A stretch of 64,000 nucleotides of DNA from positions 4,960,001 to 5,024,000 of the forward strand of contig OX336337.1 of NCBI GenBank assembly GCA_946902875.1. Direction: 5' to 3'. Shown piece by piece: positions 47,501-59,500 of this stretch. The notes beneath the pieces were generated by a model, which saw nothing but the letters and a program-made list of their open reading frames with translations, did no database searches and was not told the DNA's origin. The translations under genes and the position numbers were made by a program. This DNA is from Nematopogon swammerdamellus. Lineage: Eukaryota > Arthropoda > Insecta > Lepidoptera > Adelidae. Every line of letters begins with the position of its first letter. Position 1 is the first letter of the stretch.

Positions 47501-50500
47501 TGATTCGACTTACAAATTCGCAATGGAATTCCCCGGTGGGCTTCCTCGCCACCTGTAACACCGTCTGGGTTGCAATTCCCCCGTCGGTTGTCGATCACGT
47601 TTCGATTGTAGAGTCGGCGAGGTTGAACGTCTCGCATTCTTTCTGCAGACACGCCTGTACGAATTCTCAACAGTGCGTGCTGGCGAGTTCTTTGTTCCGA
47701 TCTGTGTTTTAGGTACTAATTTTATAGTGGGTACGAACGTACGTTCGTTCACAGATGTAAGATGTGCTAAGTATGTGAGATGTATTTAGGACACTATTGT
47801 ATTCAGTCAGTCAGCGCGTAAGCGACCACTGCTGGACATATGCCTTTAAAATTTTCATCCAGTCCTCCCGGCCCTCGGCGATACGGAACCACTGCTTTTC
47901 GCCGACGTACTTGATGTCTTTATCCCACCTGGGTGGCGGATGGTCTTCCCACACGCTGTTGTGCCTAATGTATTTTGTACATAAAATACGTCAGTCAGTC
48001 AGTCAGACAGCGTGTATGCGTCAACTGCTGGACAACGCCTCTCCAATTTTGTTCCAGTCCAGTCCGTACCGCTGAAGGCCGGGCGGCGTTCAACGGTACA
48101 CTTGAGCTCGCGGTGGCTTTATCCAGCAAACAGGTCTATTCTAGAATTTATAAGGTATATTTGTAGGGTCACTCAGTATGTTCTACTGGTACTATCATGA
48201 GCGCTGCTCGGAGAAACTTACATTCATTATTCCTTGCCATCCAACCTATGTTCGCAGCACTCGTCGCAGAGAAACTGAGCACCCTTTTATTGTTGGCTTT
48301 TGAGAACCCATCGGTTCTGAAAATAGTTTCTTTGTCGCACCGCTAGGGTATGAAACTGTCTTCCTGTAAGTGCGTTTCCCGAATCCTTTGATCTGGTGTC
48401 TTCAAACATCGTAGTTATCAACAGGCTAGACAACACAACAGTCCACAAATCTACTGGCATGGTATCTCTCTGAGTGGTTTCGTGAGTAGAAGTGTTTTTG
48501 GTTCTATCGATTGTACCATTGGTCCCTCGGCACAGCTACCATGTTGGTTTACAAAAAATATAATAAAACAACACATTCTGCAACTTAACATCATGTCTGC
48601 AAGATCCTTGAAAAACTTTAAGGCATTGCAGAAGGTGAAAGACGGTGGTTGAAACCAAAGAGCAATTAAAGTGATTACGCTCCAGTTAGTGTTTAAGAGC
48701 TCTTCATGAGCAATTTCTCGTAATCCTATTTGCCTTGAAAGTTGACCAACTTCCTCGTCTGCTCATTCACTGGCGATGGCGGCGCAGTGGCGAACGGTTT
48801 CGCCACGAGCCCGGCGCGCCGCCAACACTACTGGTTCGGCTCCCGTTCTATCTGGCGCAAAATATGGCGTAATCATAACAGTACTGTGACTAATACTTTA
48901 CGGCCTATTGTGAACGCTGCGAGCGTAAAATATTTTCGCTAAGGGCCCATTCCTATCTGCGATCGGGCACCTAACAACATAATTTGCGGCTTTCACAGTT
49001 GTGACAGAAACCTAACTGAATCTATCGCCGTGACGAAACCAACGGCATTGGTCACTTTTGAGATATGATTGTTACCTAACAAATATTTCATTTTTTGCTC
49101 ACTATAACCGTTTGAACTTCTGCATCGGCTGTATCTTACGTAGGTCGGAGTTACACAATTGTTTTTATAGATCTCAGTTTTAATTTATTTGTTATCGCAA
49201 CTGCAGTGCAGTTCTTTATTTTTTGTTTTATTTCCTAAGTTAATCCGAGAAATTATTTCCTCCTCGGTCGGTGTGATTTGTAATGCTGCGTTTATATTGT
49301 CTTTTGGGCACTTCACGCACACTCAATTTGAAGGATTGCCAGTTTGGAGGACTCCAATGTTATTCTGTAGTCAGGTGTTTGAGATGAGCTGGTCTAAATT
49401 GTCGCATACCTATACCTACTAATTCCAATTATTATAATTCATGTATGAATTATGATCGAAGATGAATTCACATACATCCTCACACACTAGGTAGCGGCTG
49501 AAAACCAGCGCAGCGGTAGGAGATGAAAAATTACGTCAAACATCGTATTAACCGGCTAGACCGCAAATCTGTTGAAATGGCGCCTCACTGTGCGTAGTTT
49601 CGCAAGGAGAGGTATTTTTGGCTCTGTCGACTGCACCATTGGTCCCTCGGCATATTGGTTGACGCAAAAAAAAATTATGCTGAGTCACGTCCTGTTTTGC
49701 AATACATTATGCTGGGTTTTTATTGTTAAAACATGCAAAATGAACTAATTATTAATTTAAGGGTTTACCAGTTCGATTGAATCTTAGCTAGACTAGAGAG
49801 CGTTTCATGTGATAGTGTAATGTGATTGTTTGCATTGCAGATGGGCGACCAAGTGATCAGCGTGAACGGGTACCGGGTAGAGGATGCCGTGCACAGCGAG
49901 CTCACGCACTACATCGCCAACCAGACCCGACTCAAAGTTAAAGTCAGGAGTGAGTGCATCTTCTACTTCTTTGGCTTCATTATTATCTTCAGTGACATCA
50001 TCTTCGCCAGTAACCATAACAACTCTATGCTAGGGTTTAATTCTTATATTGAAACCTGTTTCCCGTAGCGTAGGCAGAGACAACGGATCCCCACCTGCCA
50101 CGATCCTGACACCTCTACATATCTTTCACCTCTTCCACACTAATGTTCTTCATACGTGCTCGACGTTACTCTTTATGGGTACTACGCACTCGACCCTTGT
50201 CATTGTTTGTCTGTCAGTCTGTTTTATACGACCTGAAATTTGTCAGAGAGACTAACTCACCTGGTGCACTCGCCGTGTCAGCCCATTAGACCATGTTGCT
50301 GTCGAAAGTATCAACAGCGTCTATGCTTACCTCGTCGTCTCGTGCTGATTAAAGTGAACTGGAGGGAAAACACGTATTTCATAGTGATTCGAATGTCATC
50401 TTTGTCAGTTATCACGATGGTCGATAAATATATTCTACGGGTAATAAAAATCAACGCATTCGTGCCTTTATTTAACTTCATACGTCGTGATATCATTCAT

Positions 50501-53500
50501 GCTAAATGTGAGATAATACCTCTTTCGTCACCACTACTTCATCTGTATCGATCAATGATACCGTGATGATAGATAACGCACCTTTTAACCCGTTAATCAT
50601 TCGTGAATTTGAAATCACCACTATAACATTTCATTATTAAAGATTACCTGCATGTTGTATTCACCATCTGCCATGAGAATTTGTTAAATAGTCTAGTCCA
50701 GTGGCGCCTATACTTTTTTCTATGAAGATCTACCTACAAAAAAATTCATCGTTGTGAGATCGACAGTTGTAGCAAAAGTTTTCGTTGTGCATTTAATAAT
50801 ATTTAGGCTATTAATTGACACCATTTTCATCTTTTTACAATCAGGCCTAAGATTCTATGAAAGCGTATCCGTCTCCTTTAAATAGTAATTTTTGCAGGCA
50901 GTAGTAATTACATAATTATTCGATGTGTATATACTATTTTTGTTATTATAGGCTAAATAGAACATACATTACAATTAAAAAAAAGCCTAAGGTTGCACTC
51001 CGGGAGTGCCGGCAGAAGTGAAAACTTAAACATCAACGTTGTGCATTTTTGAATATTTTGGAATGGTTAGGGAATAATTTCGCACGAATTGTTTTATTTA
51101 TCAGCATAAAAGTACTATCATTTATGTGGTAAAATACAATATTCATTTATTGCGCTATCGTAAAACATGACAATTTATATTACATAAAAAATTTAACACT
51201 ACAGAACTATTATAATTATTTTACATGAAAAAGTTTATTTCTCAGAAAAATCAACTTTCATCCATGATTTCAACGAATCTTACTCTTTTTCGATCAGGCT
51301 ACGGATCTGACGCGAGTTTAACATTTTTGTTTAATATTTTTTACCCATCTAAAAAAAGTGTCAAGCGCCGCTAAAGAAGTTTCGAATCTTACTCTTTTTC
51401 GATCAGGCTACGGATCTGACGCGAGTTTAACATTTTTTACCCATCTAAAAAAAGTGTCAAGCGCCGCTAAAGAAGTTTCGAATCTTACGCTTTTTCGATC
51501 AGGCTACGGATCTGACGCGAGTTTAACATTTTTTACCCATCTAAAAAAGTGCCAAGCGCCGCTAAAGAAGTTTTCACTTCAATAATTTTATAAATGAAAC
51601 TGCATTGGGTGTAATTTATTATTTTAATTAATAAAATTTAACCATTCTTCCTCAAATGTAATCCACATACTTAAAAGCTATGTGCATTATATCATTTTTA
51701 TTTGTTACTAATGCGATCCTTACGGTAGACACCATCGGGAAAATGTTAGTCACATCAAATATTATCAATTCTTAGGTGTTTCTACAAGTCACTTTTTACT
51801 CCACATATTTTCAGCGATCTAGCTAAAAGCCTCTTGGGATCGACAAGGTCGATCGTGATCGACCGTTTGAGCACCTGGTCTAGTCTCTGCACGTAAATGT
51901 TTATTTAATAGAGAAATAATATACGGGGTGACTACTGATGTGATGGCGCGCAACGACTGACGTCTGCGAACGAACGGCGAACGAATACGACGAATGCTCG
52001 TAGCCGTAGTTTCTTGATTCACCAATGCTATCATCACTATCACTCAGTCTACCTTCCTTTATATGTCTATGGTTTATTCCCTAAAGTTTAACTATTCATG
52101 TGTAGTTGGGACGTCGCGTCGGACGGAGACAGATCCACAATGATTCTTTACCGCTGAAGGCCGGGAGGATTGGAAGAGTATTTGGAGAAGCGTATGCCGT
52201 TAAGCGCATTGATATTATATAACCCTAGGCGACTAGGTTTATAATATCGATGGACAATCATAGGCCATGTCCAGCAGTGAACACAAAAGCACTCATTGAC
52301 TGATCTATTGTTCCAAGGCAACAGTAGATTGAATATAGTGCCATTCCAACGAATAAAACCTATTGTCAGTGCAAGAACATACGACGCGACGGCCTAAAAA
52401 ACCTAGAGCAAGCTTAGAGTCGCACCTACTACTACGTTGACTTTCTATATTAGCGAGGTAGCACAATGCATCGCTTTCCTAATAACCTGATCGTGCCATG
52501 TCATAATTCATCGACTGAATAATTATCCAATATGGACAACATGGAGCGATCTTGTAATAATGTATTTATGTATATAAGATCATTGCTGCTTGCGAAAACT
52601 TCTTAGTACGTGTCAACATCTTGTACCGCCTATGTGCCAAGAGTATCTCTATTCTGCTACACACGAGTGCGTACATTGTAACACTTTCGATATCGTCATT
52701 AGTAGATTTAATGCATACTTATTTTTGGTTTCAGATGTTGGAATGATTCCTGTGAAAGAGTAAGTTTCTTTGTATTTATTTACATAATTTAAAAACCAAT
52801 TTGTATACTAACCTACTTACTACAATATGGATACCTTATGAGGCCGGTACTAACTTAAAATGAATAACCCCACTGCATCTCTCCCCGTGCATGTCGTAAT
52901 AGGCGACTGAGGGTCGAGATGCCGTGCTAAAGTGCAACAGGATAGCCACCTCTCACCTTGGCACGGTCTTTCCACCGAGTCATGCAGCGGGTGGGTCTTC
53001 GTGCCTTACTTGCTGCTTGATAGTTAAACACTTTGCTAAACGTGGTGGTCGGGGTTATGCTGTAATTTACTAGGAGCACTTGCAGCACAACACCGATTAC
53101 TCTGCTTGCTCCGATTGTAGGGATACAGAGTGTGTTATGTACATGTGTGTACTAAAATATGGTAATTCGATCCAACCAATCTATCGATTCAACACTTTTC
53201 AAAGTGCTACTAGTAAATCATAGGTACATGGTTTTGGCTGGTCCTATAGCATCTTAACGAATGTACTATCATCTTCGGTTGTTCGCAGTAAAGGGCACGA
53301 GCCGCTAACGTGGAAGTTCGTCTCGGACAACGCGTCCATGACGTCAGAGGCCACCACCACCTCCTCGTCACCCACGCTCTGCCATGAGAGCGAGAGGCTC
53401 AAGGACATTCATCTGTCGATACTTGTGCCGCCCAAGGCGAAGCTCGGATGCGGGTACGTTAGTACAACACGGTACCTACATTTTTAGGTTTCCGTATCCC

Positions 53501-56500
53501 GTAAGGAAAGGGAGCCTATTACTAAGCCTATGCCGTCTGTCTGTCTGTCCGTCCGTCTGTCCGTCCGTCCGTCTTTCCGAGGGCCGTATCTAACAATAAA
53601 TAGTACAAAAAATAGAAAAACTAAAAAATTAAGGGGGTTCCCATACAAGAAACGTATTTTTCTTCAATGTTTTTTTTTGTGGTGCGGAAGGAAACCTTGG
53701 TGCGCGAGTCCGACTCGCACTTGGCCGTCTTTTTTTAGTTATCTACGGCCTACGGTACAAATATGCCCTCCGCACTTTTTAGGGTTCCGTATCCGTCGTA
53801 CGTGACCCTATTACTAAACCTACGCCATCTGTCTGTGTGTCCGAGGGCTGTATCTCTGACATGCTAGCTATAACATCACGCCATCTCTTACAGCGGACGA
53901 GTAGTAAGGTCGAAAACCATCTAAATTTGAGAAAATAAAGTGCGATATTTGCTTTATTTAATCGTTGCGTAAAGCGTTGATCCTATAAAGCATTCCGTTT
54001 TTTTCTTTTGAGGTACGGAACGTATTTTTAAAAAACCTTGAAATAAAAGTTAAATTAAAAAAAAAACCCGACCCTTAAAAAGTCAAAAAGCATTTCCGTT
54101 TACTTACATAAAAGAGTCGGGGGACCGCTAAGTAAATAAAATATAAAAACTCACAGCTGCGCAAGAGTTTACTAGCGGCCCTCCGACTCCATTAAGTTAA
54201 GTAAACGGAAATAATATTTGACTTTTTAAGGGTCGGGGTTTTTTTAAATTTATAATTTTACTTTATTTAGACGTTGCATTCTATATTAAGCGCGAGAAAG
54301 TTCAAGAAAGGACATGTCTTACTTCAGGATATGCAAGGGTCCGGAGTGGAAGCCCGGCATCTTCGTGCAGTTCGTGAAGGAGCACGGCATCGCGCGCGAG
54401 GCAGGCCTGCGCGCCGGCGACCAGATACTCTCCTGCAACGGCATAGACTTCGCCAACGTACAGTTTAATGAGGTGAGCTCACGGTGGTGTGGTGTCTGCC
54501 CGGCATCTTCGTGCAGTTCGTGAAGGAGCACGGCATCGCGCGCGAGGCTGGCCTGCGCGCCGGCGACCAGATACTCTCCTGCAACGGCATAGACTTCGCC
54601 AACGTACAGTTTAATGAGGTGAGCTCACGGTGGTGTGGTGTCTGCCCGGCATCTTCGTGCAGTTCGTGAAGGAGCACGGCATCGCGCGCGAGGCTGGCCT
54701 GCGCGCCGGCGACCAGATACTCTCCAGCAACGGCATAGACTTCGCCACCGTACAGTTTAATGAGGTGAGCTCACGTTGGTGGTGTGGTGTCTGCCCGGCA
54801 TCTTCGTGCAGTTCGTGAAGGAGCACGGCATCGCGCGCGAGGCTGGCCTGCGCGCCGGCGACCAGATACTCTCCTGCAACGGCATAGACTTCGCCAATGT
54901 ACAGTTTAATGAGGTGAGCTCACGGTGGTGTGGTGTCTGCCCGGCATCTTCGTGCAGTTCGTAAAGGAGCACGGCATCGCGCGCGAGGCTGGCCTGCGCG
55001 CCGGCGACCAGATACTCTCCTGCAACGGCATAGACTTCGCCAACGTACAGTTTAATGAGGTGAGCTCACGGTGGTGTGGTGTCTGCCCGGCATCTTCGTG
55101 CAGTTCGTGAAGGAGCACGGCATCGCGTGCGAGACTGGCCTGCGCGCCGGCGACCAGATACTCTGCTGCAACGGCATAGACTTCGCCAACGTACAGTTTA
55201 TTGAGGTGAGCTCACGTTGGTGGTATGGTGTCTGCCCGGCATCTTCGTGCAGTTCGTGAAGGAGCACGGCATCGCGCGCGAGGCTGGCCTGCGCGCCGGC
55301 GACCAGATACTCTCCTGCAACGGCATAGACTTCGCCAACGTACAGTTTAATGAGGTGAGCTCACGGTGGTGTGGTGTCTGACGGCATCTTCGTGCAGTTC
55401 GTGAAGGGGCACGGCATCGCGCGCGAGGCTGGCCTGCGCGCCGGCGACCAGATACTCTCCTGCAACGGCAAAGACTTCGCCAACATACAGTTTAATGAGG
55501 TGAGCTCACGCCGCTCACGGTGGTGTCATTGATGTTGATTTAATATTGAATGAGGAAGAGGAACGAAAATATTCACAGCCAGCTCGTTCCAATAAGCGGC
55601 GGGTGGCCGAGTGGTTTGGGCATCGGCTTCTCATCTCATGCGAGAGGTCCGAGGTTCGAATCCGGTCGGCGTGTACCAATGAGTTTTTTTCTGAAGAAAA
55701 AATGTACCTGCTGCTTTACCGTTCGGAACCGGTGTAAAACTGTAGGTCCCTTCCCTTGCCCCCTACTAGGTGGTAGGCCCAAATTGTAGCCGACTGAGTT
55801 GCTACCACCGTACTGGATGTAAGATGGCCGCATAGGAGCCTCGGCTGTGTTCTCCTCTAGTCCAGTACAGCCAGAACAGACAAAAGCGGTACAAATCCAG
55901 GGAAGTCTCCGGTATGGCACCTACCTTCTCGGAGGTGATATTGGCTGGTCGGAGTATGCGCTTTTGCCCCTCCGACGCAGCCAACCAAACTGGATTACAT
56001 AAAAAAAAAAGAATTATCTACATGCTTATGCCAAACAACTTGCGAAATGTAAAAGCCTATCCGGTATATAGTATCCGCTATAAGTATAACCGGATATCAT
56101 ATCCGGAAGTTCAGGCTTGTGAGAATTATTTAGTACTTGTATTGAACTTCGTTGAAAGTTCTCTACCCCTTATGTTCATGTATGTTATGTTCATGTTGTA
56201 GGCTATCTCAACAATGAAGCAGTTCGCTCGTCTCGAGGTGCGCGTGCGTCCCGGCGCGGGCGTCGAGCTGGTCTCGCCCGAGAGCTCCGGCTACAACAGC
56301 TCCGCCTCCAGCGCCGCGGGCGGGGACCACAGCCCGCACGCGCCTGACAAACGCCTCTCCATCGTCACCGAGGAGACCACAGACTTTAAAGACAGGTACG
56401 CTGTGGAAAACTGATCCCTGAGGTCAAAAGCACATATTTTCCACGTACGTATCCACTTAAGCGGCGGGTGGCCGAGTGGTTTGGGCATCGTCTTCTCATG

Positions 56501-59500
56501 CGAGAGGTCCGAGGTTCGAATGCGGTCGGCGTGTACCAATGTATTTTTTCTGACGAAAAAATTGACGTGCATACCTACACGTGTTGCTTCACCGTTCGGA
56601 ACCGGTGTAAAACTGTAGGTCCCTTCCCTTGCCCCTTACTAGGTGGTAGGCGCAAATTGTAGCCTACTGGGTTGATACCACCACCCTACTAAATGTAAGA
56701 TGGCCGCATTGCAGCCTCGGTTGTGTTCTCGTCTAGTCCAGTATAGCCAGAAATCCAGGGAAGTCTCCGGTATGGCACCTACCTTCTCGGAGATGATATT
56801 GGCTGGTCGGAACATGTGCTTTGGCCCCTCCGATTCAGCCAACCATACCGGATTACATAAAAAGAAAAAAACTACATTATTGCCTTCCGGCCAGTTTGTG
56901 AATTCTTTAACCTGGGTGCCTACAGTCCGCAAATCTGCTGGCATGGCGCCTAACTGAGTGTGGTTTCGCTAGGAGTTGTCATTTTGGCTCTTATACCACT
57001 GACCTCTCGTCACAGCCACCCATGCCGGTTTACCATGGTTTACATAAAAAAAAAACTAACTTCCCTCGATCAAATATTGCACTTAGCGTTTTGGCGATTA
57101 CGACAGGGTTCTTTGTACCGACGCGACGACCGGAGCACGCTGACTTAATTAATATTTTAAATGGGTACTTTTTTGTGAGATTTTGGAACTGCTATACCCA
57201 CTTTTTCTGTAATATTTAATAAATTAAAAATAAATCATCGATACGATTTTCCGAAAAGCGCGTGCAAGATTTGTGAAGATTTTGCGTTTAAAATATTAAA
57301 AAAAAAAAACTGGACTCAACGATGTCTTCCTTACCATATACACAACTTATTTGTATTATTTCAATGTTACATTCGACCGCGGAGTCGTATGTAACATTTA
57401 CCGCACGGGGGTTGTGAGGTAAATTATAAATGCATTTTGAATAAATCTTGGAGTGTATGCAAAATAATACGTACCAAATGTCAACTTGGTTCGACCAACC
57501 GTAGATCTTTCCTCTACAGAACCGGTAAACTCTGGAACGCTCTCCCTGCCCATATATTTCCCCCCAAGTACAGTCTCGGGTCCTTCAAGAGGGGCGTGAA
57601 TAGGCACCTGTCAGGCCGGCATGGCATTCGCAACCCCTGCATACGACCGAATGTCCATGGGCGTCGTTAGACACCTTATGGGTGGCTCGGCGCCACATGT
57701 CGCGCTTTCTATAAAAAAACCGTTTAGTTAGAAAAAAAGATGACCCTATGACAGACAGACGGACAGACGCATGAGTCACACCCTTCGATTCCGTATTCAC
57801 CTCTTCGACGTACGAAAACTAAAAGAGATGTATGTCTTCTCTCCAGGTTGATAATGAACAGACTGAAACGCCGCACCTGGGACAGCATAGACTTCGACTG
57901 GCGGGGCACCGGGCCGACGCACAGTTTCGACGCCCCCTCCGACATAGAGCCAGATTACGACAGCCCCAGCATACCCAACAACCCCCACACGTACGAGAAC
58001 AAGAATAATCATTTCCGGAAGAAGGAATTCGTCAGCAATCCTTCGAACAAAACTATCATCAACCTGACCGAAAATGGGGCGACCATTCAGTGTAGCTATA
58101 ACGACCACAGAGCTGTGAACAAATCTGTGTCGGACACAACGCAGAATAGAAGGAACGGCGAGATGGACAAGAAGACGATAGTTGTTGAGGTTCATCACAA
58201 TAAGACGAGCAAGGTAAGAGTTTAGCGGTATGCAATTCCTAATCCATAGATCAGGTTATTTATTATTATCTACATTTTTATGGATTAGAGTCTAATGTTA
58301 GTTTTCTCTGTATATTTTATTCGTGTATATTTGTATGTATTTATATATTTGTATCTATTTATTTATATTTATGTTGTATAATTTGTTGAAATTATCTATA
58401 TCATTCTTATTTGTTCTCTGCCACTTCAGACTCATTCATGATAGATTACCCAAAGGTTGGCTGGAGGAGAACGCCTTTAACGGCGGCGTTAAGTTGTACC
58501 TTTTGCAAAATCGTAAAAGGCAATAAACATATTTTGATTTGATTTGATCGATTTTTACTTTTTAAGGGTCTGGGGTTTCTCAAATTTGTAATTTAAAACT
58601 TGTTTATAAGTAAAGGCGATTTGGTTTTGTTGGCAAGGTATCGGCGCTGAGCAACACGGGCGCAGCCACGGTGGTGAGCCGGGAGCACTGCTCGGAGACG
58701 ACCAGCTTGTCCAGCGACACCACACTCTCCAGCGCCATCGCCGAGGAGATCATGCGGAGGAAGCTGGTCAGTTTAGTATACACCTATATACAACGTGTTC
58801 CAAAACTCAACGTCAAGCGGGAACCAGCCAGTTTATGACTACCCAGGTAAAAATAATCGGTGTCATTTGTTTTTTATGATTTGAGCATTTTTTTAAAAAC
58901 GTTGAAAATTTTACTTCATATTTTTTTGTGATAAACCTATGGGCATTTTGGTTTTATTTGGGATACTGATCAATAACAGAGTTATTTAGGCTACCAATAA
59001 AAAAAAAAAACAATTTTATTATATTTCCAAATTTGTAGTCTTAGTACCAAAAAATGTTGTACGAGATGTCAATTTTCAACGTTTTTCAAAAAATGCTCAT
59101 ATCACAAAAAACAAATGACTCCGATTTTTTTTCTTATTTTTCCCTGGGTAGTCATAAACTGGCCTACTCCCTGGTTCCCGCTTGACGTTGAGTTTTGGGA
59201 CACGTTGTATAGAGCCTTGACTGTTCAGTAGTATTTTAACACGTTGTTGGTACCAAGTTGGCGAGAAGTTGGTACGGTACAGTAACTGCAGGTTGGAGTA
59301 ACCATGTCCTACGTGGACACGAAAACGGAGTGTGGGAAGACCACCCGCCAGGTGAGAAGAAGACATTCATTAAGTACGCCAACAGAAAGCAGTAGTTCCG
59401 TACCGCTAAAGGGCGGGAGGGCTGGAGGATAATTGGAGAGGCGTATGTCCAGCAGTGGACGCATCACGCTGACTGACTGTACGGTAGAGATGTGATTCTG

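Noticed and set aside
47143..47752. 175-codon minus ORF near 47.4 kb as a gene
   Set aside because: Low-complexity, overlapping other frames equally open, starts in a SINE tail; more likely transposon debris.
54319..55267. Repeated minus-strand ORFs of about 70 codons (MLLHELHEDAG...)
   Set aside because: They are antisense shadows of the repeated PDZ2 exon; the plus strand has the PDZ motifs and splice sites.
54352..55537. CRISPR-like array (regular 146-bp repeats)
   Set aside because: Units are protein-coding PDZ2 sequence with splice donors and no spacers; eukaryotic context.
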